Source: Candidatus Gastranaerophilales bacterium (GTDB lineage: Bacteria > Cyanobacteriota > Vampirovibrionia > Gastranaerophilales > Gastranaerophilaceae). From it: a DNA stretch of 38,780 nucleotides. Below, piece after piece: positions 16,752 through 24,995 of this stretch; the stretch's first letter is position 1; every line of letters starts with the position of its first letter. The notes under the pieces are model-generated. The model was given only the letters and a program-made list of their open reading frames with translations. It ran no database searches and had not been told where the DNA came from. Made by a program: the position numbers and the translations under genes. The stretch is from positions 1-38,780 of the forward strand of contig CALUTO010000017.1 in assembly GCA_944323735.1 (NCBI GenBank), in the 5' to 3' direction.

Positions 16752-18125
16752 ATGCATTTATCAGTAAGCAGTTTGAAAACATTAACAGCTCAATTCGTAA
16801 AAGCAGCAGGCAAACAGAGCATACTGCAGACAAAACCTGTGCAAATTCACGGCATAAATCCGTCTTTAAAATATGAAACATCCGGTAAATATTTTGAGCT
16901 GCCGAGATTTTCTTCCGTTGAAATGCAGCAGGCAAGGATGATGAACAAAATTGCCATAAGACAGATAAAAACACCGGTAAACAGAAAATACGAAAAAGCA
17001 ACAGTGCAGGATTATAAAAGACTGACTTCAGAAGCAATAGAAGATACATATTCTCGTGTTGAATGGACAAACCCTAAGGATGGAAAAACATACAATCTAA
17101 TTAAACAGGGGATGACAGACGACGGAAAGATAAAAGTCAGAATTTTGGATGCAGAAGGTGCTTTTATAAAAGAAGCTGAACTTACCCCGAAAAATATTAT
17201 AATATTGGATAACTTTCAGGAGCAGACAAGATTTTTTGACCTTTCACACGGTGATTTAGTTTCTGTTTATGCAAGAAGATATAATCCATTTGCGAATTAT
17301 ATAAAAATTCAGAAAGATTTAACAAGTCCGGATTTACATGCTGATATAAATGCTGTTAAGGAAGCAATAAAAAGAGAAGGCAAAGCTGATTACATTTCTT
17401 TTTCATATTCTGTCAATGTAAAAGGAGCTGAGCCGCATAAAGTAAAAATTTCTCAACTGCCTGACAGAATGCAGAAACTAATAAAACAGGACAGCTCAAG
17501 ACTTGACAACATTAAAGACGCAAGAATCCTTTGTAGCGCCGGTAACTCAAATTCTCAAGAGAGTGCAAAAAATATTACAAATCATTTGCTTGTTTCTCAG
17601 GAGCGGGTGGAAGGTGTGGGTGCATTGTCTAATAGCGGAAAAATTGCAGATTTTTCTGCATCGAGAAATAGCGAAATTACACAGCATTATGAATTAGGAG
17701 AATTTGTCCCGAGATTAACGCCATATGGTATTAACGTAACAGGGCTTAAAGGAACAGATATCGAAATAAATCCGAAACTTTTCGAAGCATACAGGCACAA
17801 TCCGCTTGCAGGAAAATCTGTTGAACGTGTAAGTAATTTGATTAATAAAATCCAAACAGAAATTAATAATCTACACAAAGAAGCTGTAGGTTTATTTAAA
17901 CAGAAAAAGAATATATCCGAAATTCTCAATGAAAAACAAAAAATCGACAAAAAAATAATGATGTATGAACAAAGGAAGAAAAAATTGCTTGATTTTGCAA
18001 ATCAGCTTTTCAGAATTGACGGACGTTATGAAATATCCCCTGAAAAAATCACGGGTACTTCTTTTTCGACACCTGTACGCAGTGCGAAACTAGCTCTCAA
18101 TGATATGATGGAAGGTATATTATAA
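16752..18125 (+). CDS. Divergent subtilisin-like (S8) serine protease
   Basis: A 457-aa protein in which the four subtilase landmarks appear in order: Asp153 in NIIILDNF, His166 in DLSHGDLV, Asn265 in ILCSAGNSN (oxyanion hole) and Ser437 in GTSFSTP. The stretch VEGVGALSNSGKIADFSA (287-304) also matches the family. Unusual features are the very short Asp-His spacing (13 residues) and a charged helical, probably coiled-coil insert (about 340-420) before the serine block. No signal peptide is visible, so it may be cytosolic or exported another way. The first 145 residues have no recognised domain. No Shine-Dalgarno site precedes the start; a weak TTTAGA-17-TATATA pair is upstream. Confidence 0.75.
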   Translation: MHLSVSSLKTLTAQFVKAAGKQSILQTKPVQIHGINPSLKYETSGKYFELPRFSSVEMQQARMMNKIAIRQIKTPVNRKYEKATVQDYKRLTSEAIEDTYSRVEWTNPKDGKTYNLIKQGMTDDGKIKVRILDAEGAFIKEAELTPKNIIILDNFQEQTRFFDLSHGDLVSVYARRYNPFANYIKIQKDLTSPDLHADINAVKEAIKREGKADYISFSYSVNVKGAEPHKVKISQLPDRMQKLIKQDSSRLDNIKDARILCSAGNSNSQESAKNITNHLLVSQERVEGVGALSNSGKIADFSASRNSEITQHYELGEFVPRLTPYGINVTGLKGTDIEINPKLFEAYRHNPLAGKSVERVSNLINKIQTEINNLHKEAVGLFKQKKNISEILNEKQKIDKKIMMYEQRKKKLLDFANQLFRIDGRYEISPEKITGTSFSTPVRSAKLALNDMMEGIL

Positions 18126-18249
18126 AATAATTTTTAAGATATTTTTTTAATATTTATTAACCGTAAAATTTTTTCAGTTCCGGATTAGAAAAATTCTTGT
18201 ATTTGTGGTAATTTATAGTCATTGAAAATTATGAAGAGAGGCTATTTGA

Positions 18250-20895
18250 ATGCAGACGAAAAGTTACAGTGATTTGCCGACAACATATGACGCAAATAAA
18301 ACAGAAGCAGAGATTTACAAATTCTGGGAAGATAATGAGTGTTTTAAAGCTGACGCTAAATCAAAAAAAACTCACTTCTCTATTGTAATTCCGCCGCCGA
18401 ATGTAACAGGTGTTCTGCATATGGGGCATGCAATTGATGAAACGCTGCAGGATATTCTTGTCAGGTATCACAGAATGGCCGGATATGAGGCTTTGTGGGT
18501 GCCGGGAACAGACCATGCCGGTATTGCAACACAGAACGTTGTTGAAAAGCAGCTGAGAGCAGAAGGAACAAACCGTCATGAACTCGGCAGGGAAAAATTT
18601 CTCGCAAGAACATGGGACTGGGCAAATGAGCATAAAAGTGCAATCTTAGACCAGTGCAAACGTCTCGGTGCTTCTTTTGACCGTTCAAGAGAAAGATTTA
18701 CACTTGACAAAGGCTGTTCGGAGGCTGTTAAAGAAGTTTTTGTACGGCTTTATGAAAAAGGTTTGATTTATAAAGGCTCTTATATTGTAAACTGGTGTCC
18801 CCGCTGCCAGTCTGCTATTTCTGACGTTGAAACTGAATATGAAACTGAAGCAGGTAATCTCTGGGAAATCAGCTATCCCCTGAAAGATGAGGCCGGTGCA
18901 ATTGTTATTGCAACGACCCGTCCGGAAACGATGTTCGGCGATGTTGCTATTGCTGTAAACCCGACGGATTACAAATACAAAGATTTGGTCGGAAAAACAG
19001 TCTGTCTTCCTCTGACAGGACGGGAAATTCCGATTATTGCAGACGAATATGTTGATAAAAAATTTGGAACAGGAGCTTTGAAAATCACTCCGGCTCATGA
19101 CCCTAATGACTATGAAATCGGAAAACGCCACGGTTTAAAACCGATATGGGTCATAGACGGTGAAGGCAAGATGAAGGCATGCGCTGAAGTTCCTGCCGAA
19201 CTTCACGGTCTGGACAGATATGAAGCACGTGAAAAAATTATCGGCATGCTCAGATATCACAATGATTTAATCAGAATTGTAGACCACGAACACAATGTCG
19301 GAAAATGCCAGAGATGCCACACGACCATTGAACCGTTGCTTTCAGAACAGTGGTTTGTCAAAATGAAACCTCTTGCTGAACCTGCTATCAAAGCCGTAAA
19401 AACGGGTGAAATAAAGTTTATTCCTGAAAAATGGGAAAAGAATTATCTGGGCTGGATGGAAAACATCCGTGACTGGTGTATCTCAAGGCAGCTCTGGTGG
19501 GGACATCAGATACCTGCGTACTATCACAACGTAACAGGAGAGATGGTTGTTGCGAAAGAAAATCCCGATCCTGAAAATTACACGCAGGAGACAGATGTCT
19601 TGGATACATGGTTTTCATCAGGTCTGTGGCCGTTTTCTACAATGGGCTGGCCAAATACTGAAGCCGAGGACTTTAAAAAATTCTATCCGACCTCTACTCT
19701 TGTGACTGGATTTGATATTATTTTCTTCTGGGTAGCAAGAATGATTACCATGGGTTACGAATTTACAGGCAAAGCTCCGTTTTCGACGGTTTATATCCAT
19801 GGCTTAATCCGTGATGAAAAAGGCCAGAAAATGTCAAAATCAAAGGGCAATACTGTTGACCCTGTTACTATAATTGACAAATACGGCTGCGACGCCTTAA
19901 GGTTTACATTGACATCTATGTCAACATACGGCGGTCAGGATATAAAAGTTTCTGATGACAAATTTGAATACGGAAGAAATTTTGCTAACAAAATCTGGAA
20001 CGCATCGAGATTTGTGCTGATGAATCTTGAGGGTGTGGACAACAAATCTGTTGATATGTCAGATTTAACCATTGCCGACAAATGGATTTTGCACAGATTA
20101 AACCGGACAGCAAAAGAAGTAAACGAAAACATAAAGAACTATCGTATCGGTGAAACAGCGCATACACTTTATGACTTTTTCTGGAATGAGTACTGTGACT
20201 GGTATGTTGAAATTGCGAAAATCCAGCTGCAGGATGCTTCCCAAAAAGCAAACACTCAGAGAGTTTTGAGATATGTTCTTGATATGTCTTTGAGAATGCT
20301 TCATCCGATTATGCCACATATTACTGAGGCGATATGGCAGCTTATTCCGCAGGAAAAAGAAACAATCGGTATTATAAAAGCAGAATTCCCTGTTTTCAGA
20401 CCCGACTTCGTTTTCGAAACGGAAAACAAAGAAATGGAACTCGTTTTTGAAACGATTAAGTCTTTGAGAAACGTGCGTCAGGGCTTGAATATTCCGCTTT
20501 CTGCGCAAATGGATATAACGGTTCTTGCGAGTGCTGCAGAAAAACCGGTGTTCGAGGCGGTTGTTCCTTATTTGAGGCGTCTGGCACGTATTGAGAGCGT
20601 TGATTTTAAGGCAGAAAATACTCAAATGCCGAAAAAATCCGCTTCTGCTGTTGTTGGAAATTCAAAAATCATTATTCCGCTCGAGGGACTTATTAATTTT
20701 GATGAAGAAATTGCACGCCAGAATAAGAAGATTGAAAAACTCGAAAAGGAAAGAATGAGTCTTGAGGGCAGATTGAAGAATAAGAACTTTGTCGAAAAAG
20801 CACCTAAAGAGCTTATTGAAGAAACCAGAGCACGGGCGGATGAGCTAAATGCACAGATAAACGCAATAAAAGAACTGATAGAAACACTGAAATAA
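18250..20895 (+). CDS. valS: Valyl-tRNA synthetase
   Basis: Class I aminoacyl-tRNA synthetase (881 aa, standard for the bacterial enzyme). The HIGH-type motif is HMGH at 57-60 in PPPNVTGVLHMGHA, and KMSKS is at about 527-531. The editing domain contains TTRPETMFGD. The C-terminal coiled-coil arm is present (about 810-880), as expected for ValRS binding of tRNA-Val. AGAGAGG ahead of the ATG supports the start. No T-box or other leader motif is seen in the 124 bases upstream. A strong terminator follows, so it forms a single-gene unit. Confidence 0.98.
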   Translation: MQTKSYSDLPTTYDANKTEAEIYKFWEDNECFKADAKSKKTHFSIVIPPPNVTGVLHMGHAIDETLQDILVRYHRMAGYEALWVPGTDHAGIATQNVVEKQLRAEGTNRHELGREKFLARTWDWANEHKSAILDQCKRLGASFDRSRERFTLDKGCSEAVKEVFVRLYEKGLIYKGSYIVNWCPRCQSAISDVETEYETEAGNLWEISYPLKDEAGAIVIATTRPETMFGDVAIAVNPTDYKYKDLVGKTVCLPLTGREIPIIADEYVDKKFGTGALKITPAHDPNDYEIGKRHGLKPIWVIDGEGKMKACAEVPAELHGLDRYEAREKIIGMLRYHNDLIRIVDHEHNVGKCQRCHTTIEPLLSEQWFVKMKPLAEPAIKAVKTGEIKFIPEKWEKNYLGWMENIRDWCISRQLWWGHQIPAYYHNVTGEMVVAKENPDPENYTQETDVLDTWFSSGLWPFSTMGWPNTEAEDFKKFYPTSTLVTGFDIIFFWVARMITMGYEFTGKAPFSTVYIHGLIRDEKGQKMSKSKGNTVDPVTIIDKYGCDALRFTLTSMSTYGGQDIKVSDDKFEYGRNFANKIWNASRFVLMNLEGVDNKSVDMSDLTIADKWILHRLNRTAKEVNENIKNYRIGETAHTLYDFFWNEYCDWYVEIAKIQLQDASQKANTQRVLRYVLDMSLRMLHPIMPHITEAIWQLIPQEKETIGIIKAEFPVFRPDFVFETENKEMELVFETIKSLRNVRQGLNIPLSAQMDITVLASAAEKPVFEAVVPYLRRLARIESVDFKAENTQMPKKSASAVVGNSKIIIPLEGLINFDEEIARQNKKIEKLEKERMSLEGRLKNKNFVEKAPKELIEETRARADELNAQINAIKELIETLK

Positions 20896-20902
20896 ATAAA
20901 AA

Positions 20903-20931
20903 GCGGGCTGATTTTTAAAAGCCCGTTTTTT
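20903..20931 (+). terminator. Rho-independent terminator of valS
   Basis: The stem CGGGCT (20904-20909) / AGCCCG (20920-20925) with a 10-base AT-rich loop is followed by six T. It starts 8 bases after the stop. Confidence 0.93.
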
Positions 20932-20986
20932 GTTGGCAAAAATTTTTATTCACATGTTTTATTGCAGTATATTCAAAGGGGAAAAT

Positions 20987-21397
20987 ATGATAAATAACAG
21001 TTACAACACTGCGCACAGACCGGCGTTCAAAGCAAAATTTTTAAACAGCGAATCAATGAAACAGATAGCTGATTATGCGATTCAGCACGGAAAATTCGAA
21101 AAACTAAATCAGTCAAGGAAAAATATTGAATCTTCATACTTGAGAACAAGACTGCTTGTTGATACCGGTGTCACCCCCAAAGGATTTCCTTTTATTAGTT
21201 TCACTCGTTTTGTTCCAAAATCAGGTATTATCGTGCCCAAAACAATGCAGGATTTGAAACAGGAAAAAGTTGTCACTTTTGTAACTGAATCTTCAAAAAT
21301 CAAAAATCCAATAAAGTTTGCGCTGGAAAAACTTATACGTATGGGGATTGATGTACCGCATAACAGAATATTCAGAAAATCCGTAATTGAGAAATAG
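20987..21397 (+). CDS. Lineage-specific protein with N-terminal FKAKF motif
   Basis: A 136-aa protein without a recognised domain. The first residues read MINNSYNTAHRPAFKAKF, a short polar lead followed by an F-K-x-K motif that also appears near the start of the amidohydrolase at 22279 (NINFKGKI). The rest is soluble and basic, rich in lysine and isoleucine. The start at 20987 is chosen because AAAGGGG lies 6 bases before it; the frame extends upstream to a TTG at 20930, which overlaps the valS terminator. Function unknown. Confidence 0.6.
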   Translation: MINNSYNTAHRPAFKAKFLNSESMKQIADYAIQHGKFEKLNQSRKNIESSYLRTRLLVDTGVTPKGFPFISFTRFVPKSGIIVPKTMQDLKQEKVVTFVTESSKIKNPIKFALEKLIRMGIDVPHNRIFRKSVIEK

Positions 21398-21473
21398 GAT
21401 TTTATATCAAAATTTTAAGAAAAATTTTTTAACCGGCAATTTCTACTCGGAAAAATACTTTATATAAATATAC

Positions 21474-21506
21474 GGAGGAATTTAGGAGGAATTTAGGAGG
21501 AATTTA
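21474..21506 (+). repeat. Three tandem 11-bp Shine-Dalgarno repeats
   Basis: The unit GGAGGAATTTA occurs three times without interruption (21474-21484, 21485-21495, 21496-21506); the final A is the first base of the ATG start. Every unit holds a full GGAGG ribosome site, but only the last is at the best distance from the start codon. Confidence 0.95.
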
Positions 21507-22030
21507 TGCCGGACAATATTATAAAAAGCAATGCATCATTCAGCTGGTTTCAAAATCTTGACGGCAGCCGATTTGCAATGGGCGGAGTTGAAGAGAATGT
21601 AGTTTCAAAAAGAGGTTCTGCAGGTGTGTTCATTGGTGCCGGAACGGATTTTGAAACTGACGCTAAAGCTATTCTGGATTTTAAAGGGTCGTACAAATAT
21701 GACCAAAACGGTCGGATGAACCAGAATTTAAGGGTTAGAAACACTGTAGGGCTAAAAAGTGCAAAGACAGAGATAAGATATTCTCCTTTGAGTCTGAATA
21801 TACCGGTTACGGATAAAACATCATTTTATGCAAATCCTCATTATAACGGAAGTATTGATTACAAAAAAGGCAAATGGTCAAACAGTGCAGGAGTTTTCGC
21901 CGGTATTACACAGAAAATTTCGAAGAATGCAACACTTTCAGTCGAAGCACAGAGATATAATTTGCAGGATATAAAGGACAACTCCGGAAAAAACTGGGGT
22001 GTAAATGCAATTATAAGCTGGGATTTATAG
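21506..22030 (+). CDS. Beta-rich, autotransporter/porin-like short protein of unknown function
   Basis: A 174-aa protein with alternating polar and hydrophobic residues and many Gly, Asn, Ser and Tyr, as in beta-barrel segments (for example DAKAILDFKGSYKYDQNG and SAGVFAGITQKISKNATLSV). It ends in AIISWDL. It has no signal peptide, which is odd for an outer-membrane protein; it may be a soluble beta protein, or the C-terminal barrel piece of a once longer protein. The start is fixed by three tandem GGAGG sites. A candidate terminator follows. Family not recognised. Confidence 0.6.
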   Translation: MPDNIIKSNASFSWFQNLDGSRFAMGGVEENVVSKRGSAGVFIGAGTDFETDAKAILDFKGSYKYDQNGRMNQNLRVRNTVGLKSAKTEIRYSPLSLNIPVTDKTSFYANPHYNGSIDYKKGKWSNSAGVFAGITQKISKNATLSVEAQRYNLQDIKDNSGKNWGVNAIISWDL

Positions 22031-22080
22031 CATCAACCGTTACTTAATACAGGGTGTTCTGTTTGTATTCAGGCTTTATT

Positions 22081-22118
22081 CCTGCAAATTTAATATTTCT
22101 TCTTTTGCAGGCAATTTT
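22081..22118 (+). terminator. Candidate terminator after the beta-rich gene
   Basis: A perfect 8-bp stem CCTGCAAA (22081-22088) / TTTGCAGG (22104-22111) is followed by CAATTTTT. The 15-base loop is rather large. A second weak inverted repeat AGCAGG/CCTGCT lies downstream. Confidence 0.4.
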
Positions 22119-22278
22119 TAATGTGCTTATGTTTTACTATTTATAACAGCAGGCAGGAATGTGTGTGTCTGTATCAATACCTGCTTATAACACAAAATAA
22201 AAAGTATTAAATTTTGTAATTTAAATATATAAAAAACAAAAAAATATTTACATTTTTTATGTAAGAAAAGGGCTATGA

Positions 22279-23262
22279 ATGCTTCAGATAGGTTCAATCA
22301 TTGCGAATAAAAATAATCAGAACATTAATTTTAAAGGTAAAATTATTGATGCACATGTACACTGCGGTCAATGGAACTTTGACAGATTTCCCTGTCAGGA
22401 TGTTATACAATTTTTTAGCAAAAAATTTAATAACGGCAAAGATTATGTAGACAGGGTAATTATTTCAAATCTTGATTGTATAAAGAATGACGAAAATTGT
22501 AAACCGCTAAAAGATGAGATTTGCGGAAATTTATTGTTGCTTAAAACAGCGCAGAAGAATAAATTTCTAATTCCGTTTGTTGTGTGTCAGCCGGGACATG
22601 GCTCTGCTGAAAATATTGAAGTTTTGCTAAAAAAATATCCGGAACTCATTAAAGGATTAAAATTTCATCCGGCATGTCTGAATTTAGCAGCTAATAGCAG
22701 GCTATATTTACCGTATATGGAGCTCGCACAAAAATATAATAAACCCTGTCTTTTCCATAGCGAAGTTTTATATGATGAAACAGGAAATGTTTTAAGAAAC
22801 GGAGTTTCAGATCCTGATTTTATTTATGAAACAGCAGTAAAATTTCCTAATGTGTCTGTAATACTCGGTCATATGGGGCTCGGCGGAGATGAAGCGCATG
22901 AAATTGGTATTAGGACACTTATAAAATCCATTGATAAGAATGATGCAACAATGTATGCAGATATTGCCTGGGTTGACTGGAATAATCCGGAAAAACCGCA
23001 TATCATTGATGTCATTGACAAACTCCTGCATTCTTCTAAGGGTGATATGACCGAACGACTTTTGTTCGGAACAGATGCGCCGCTCGGGGTGTTTGGAGAA
23101 AAGGCATTAAAACAGCAAGGTGCCTATGAAGAAAATATTATAAATATTAAAACTGCAATAAAGAAGCATTTCAATAAAGATGCAAATAAACTTATCAGCA
23201 GAATTTTTTATAGAAATAGTAAAAAATTATTGGATAAACAGAAACTTGACCTGCCAGTGTAA
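22279..23262 (+). CDS. Amidohydrolase (TIM-barrel, amidohydrolase-2-like)
   Basis: A 327-aa metal-dependent hydrolase. Key residues are visible: the HxH pair in IIDAHVHCG (residues 24-32), GLKFHP, the metal histidines in CLFHSEV and VILGHMG, and the catalytic aspartate in LLFGTDAPLG. The N-terminal 22 residues, with NINFKGKI, are an extra piece not needed for the barrel and echo the FKAKF motif of the gene at 20987. The substrate is unknown. AAAGGG lies upstream of the ATG; another ATG at 22275 is out of frame. Likely a single-gene unit. Confidence 0.82.
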   Translation: MLQIGSIIANKNNQNINFKGKIIDAHVHCGQWNFDRFPCQDVIQFFSKKFNNGKDYVDRVIISNLDCIKNDENCKPLKDEICGNLLLLKTAQKNKFLIPFVVCQPGHGSAENIEVLLKKYPELIKGLKFHPACLNLAANSRLYLPYMELAQKYNKPCLFHSEVLYDETGNVLRNGVSDPDFIYETAVKFPNVSVILGHMGLGGDEAHEIGIRTLIKSIDKNDATMYADIAWVDWNNPEKPHIIDVIDKLLHSSKGDMTERLLFGTDAPLGVFGEKALKQQGAYEENIINIKTAIKKHFNKDANKLISRIFYRNSKKLLDKQKLDLPV

Positions 23263-23296
23263 ACGTAGAAATCCGAATATATTAGTATAGTAATAA

Positions 23297-23461
23297 AACG
23301 GCGGCAACGACTCTGCCGGGCAAAACAATCCTGTGAATAGTTTTGCGAGAGGTAGAACCCGAAAATTTACGAATATAAATTTGCTGTGGGAATCCAAAAA
23401 CAAGTATGGCTCAAACTACAAAAGACGTCTGGTGTCGTCCTGTCCGCTTTCACCTTCGTGA
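23297..23461 (+). other. Structured segment with a start-less open frame of 54 codons
   Basis: This stretch between the amidohydrolase gene and tRNA-Glu has noticeably more G+C than its surroundings. One plus frame is open from just after a TAA (23294-23296) to TGA 23459-23461 but has no ATG; it reads like a protein tail (ARGRTRKFTNINLLWESK, then KYGSNYKRRL). It also holds clear hairpins: GCAAAAC/GTTTTGC, and GTCCG/CGGAC enclosing TTTCAC-CTTC-GTGAAA. CGGCGGCAACG at 23299-23309 repeats the 3' end of the nearby tRNA. It may be an RNA gene or a remnant of a mobile piece. Confidence 0.45.
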
Positions 23462-23495
23462 AACCGTCACGGACTCACTTTGGTAATACTTACTC

Positions 23496-23535
23496 GTAAC
23501 AAAAAACGAGGCACAAGCCTCGTAATTTTTGTTAC
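23496..23535. terminator. Terminator downstream of tRNA-Glu (works on both strands)
   Basis: CGAGGC (23507-23512) / GCCTCG (23517-23522) with a 4-base loop lies inside a larger palindrome GTAAC...GTTAC. On the minus strand six T follow the stem, as expected for ending the tRNA transcript. CTCGT at 23493-23497 could pair with ACGAG and compete with the stem on the plus strand. Confidence 0.85.
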
Positions 23536-23545
23536 ATCGTAAGTT

Positions 23546-23617
23546 CGGCGGCAACGGGATTCGAACCCGTGTCAACAGAATGAGAATCTGCTATCCTAAC
23601 CCCTAGACGATGCCGCT
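23546..23617 (-). tRNA. tRNA-Glu (anticodon CUC)
   Basis: Read on the minus strand, the 72 bases form a cloverleaf. T8-C9 is followed by the GTCT D stem, the anticodon stem GCAGA/TCTGT encloses TTCTCAT with anticodon CTC, and the T arm is ACGGG-TTCGAAT-CCCGT. The acceptor strands are AGCGGCA and TGCCGCC, so the first pair is an A-C mismatch, unusual for an elongator tRNA. The discriminator is G. CCA is not encoded. A TTGCAC/TATAGT promoter lies upstream and a terminator downstream. Confidence 0.94.
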
Positions 23618-23641
23618 ATGGTTATTTGTATTTACAATTTT

Positions 23642-23672
23642 ACTATATCACCAAAACAAATAAATAGTGCAA
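23642..23672 (-). promoter_or_regulatory. Candidate promoter of tRNA-Glu
   Basis: On the minus strand TTGCAC (23667-23672) is followed after 19 bp by TATAGT (23642-23647) with an upstream TGA giving an extended -10. Transcription would start about 18 bases before the tRNA. Confidence 0.45.
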
Positions 23673-23678
23673 ATTATT

Positions 23679-24995
23679 TTATATATAGTTGTATTCTTCT
23701 ATAAATTTTTGTGCCCAGTTAAAAATATTTATGAGCTCGTATGGTTTTGGGAGATACAAATCTGCACCTGTATCCAGTATCAGTTTTTTGTCATGTACTA
23801 TAGTGGACAGAATAATTTTTATATTTTTGTATTCATGACTCTTTTTTAGTTTTTTTGCAATTGTTAGCCCTGTCAAAACATCATCAGACCCGGCATCAAG
23901 AATTATTAAGGCAGGAAAATAGTCTTTTATTGTTTCAAAGGTTTTGTCGTAGTCAGTAATGCTCACTGTTTCATACCCTTGAAGCTCGGCTGTTGTTTTG
24001 AGGAGTAAATTCAGAGCATAATCAGGTTCAATTATGAGTATTCTGTTGTTGTATGTCTGTTTTTTTATTGCATCAGGTGCACTAATTTTGGGTCTTTCCA
24101 TGACATATCCGGAGCCAGGTTTTGTGCTGGCAAGTTTGTAGGTTGTATACAATGAATTTATTGCTGTTTTTACATTCGTGTAGACTTTATGTTCATTGGA
24201 AATTATACCTATGCTCGTTGAGGCAAGAGGTATTCTTTTTCCTGCATTATCATTCCCTCTGAGAATTATATATCCCTGATTAGCATCGTCTTCAGAGTAG
24301 AATTTGTCCACAATCGTGTCAAAAGCATAGACCAGAAAAGATGCAATGCGTTCAGCTTTGTAAGAGTTTGTCAGTATAATGAACTCACGGTTTGAGAGTT
24401 CTCCGAGATAATCGTTTTTGTCTATGGCAGAACTGATAATAGCCGTATATGTTTGTATCATTTTGTCAGCTGCAAGCTCTCCGTATATTTCTTTATATGC
24501 TTCAAAATTGTTTATTTTTATCAGCAGAGCCGCCCAGTTTTTGTTTTCTTTTATCACTCTTTTGAATATTTTGAAAGATACTTTAGAATCCGGCAGTCTG
24601 TTTGTTTCATTTAAAAAACTTTCAAAATGTCTTCTGAGGTGTGCATTTATTCTGGCATTAAATTCTTCTGAATCAATAGGTTCGCTGAGATAGTCATCGG
24701 CTCCTGCCTGCAGTGCTTTAAGTTTGTCCTGTACATCATCGGATTTTGAAAGTGTAATGATTACAGGTCTTGATGTATAACTCAGCATGCGGATTTTTTT
24801 GCAGGCTTCATCCGGTGTTATATTTATGCTGTCAGATACAAGTACAATATCCGGCTCATATTCATTCAAAATCTCTAAACAATCTTCAATTTTTTTTGCA
24901 ACAAATGTGCTTATGCCCTGCTGCTCCAGAATGCGTTTGTATTTTGTTGAGAGTTCTTTCCGTTTATCCAGTATCAATACAACTTTTGAAAGCAT
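23679..24995 (-). CDS. Response regulator with REC - GGDEF-like - REC architecture
   Basis: A 438-aa cytosolic protein. The first receiver (about 1-115) is degenerate, with IVLVSDS around the phospho-acceptor place but a good GADDYLSEP end. The middle domain (about 140-295) has the fold pattern of a GGDEF domain, yet its active loop reads LSNREF, so it should not make cyclic-di-GMP. The C-terminal receiver (about 318-430) is intact, with Asp in LIILDAG, Ser-Thr in ILSTIV and Lys in YLPKPY. The start at 24995 overlaps the histidine kinase stop by one base (TAATG) and has GGGGGGAG ahead, so the two genes form a pair. Confidence 0.82.
   Translation of the reverse strand: MLSKVVLILDKRKELSTKYKRILEQQGISTFVAKKIEDCLEILNEYEPDIVLVSDSINITPDEACKKIRMLSYTSRPVIITLSKSDDVQDKLKALQAGADDYLSEPIDSEEFNARINAHLRRHFESFLNETNRLPDSKVSFKIFKRVIKENKNWAALLIKINNFEAYKEIYGELAADKMIQTYTAIISSAIDKNDYLGELSNREFIILTNSYKAERIASFLVYAFDTIVDKFYSEDDANQGYIILRGNDNAGKRIPLASTSIGIISNEHKVYTNVKTAINSLYTTYKLASTKPGSGYVMERPKISAPDAIKKQTYNNRILIIEPDYALNLLLKTTAELQGYETVSITDYDKTFETIKDYFPALIILDAGSDDVLTGLTIAKKLKKSHEYKNIKIILSTIVHDKKLILDTGADLYLPKPYELINIFNWAQKFIEEYNYI

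Noticed and set aside
18126-18249. T-box riboswitch upstream of valS
   Set aside because: The gap is only 124 bases, AT-rich, without a T-box sequence or a terminator/antiterminator pair.
23297-23461. A protein-coding gene in the 54-codon open frame
   Set aside because: No ATG, no ribosome site, and strong hairpins in the same stretch favour RNA or a remnant; kept only as an observation.
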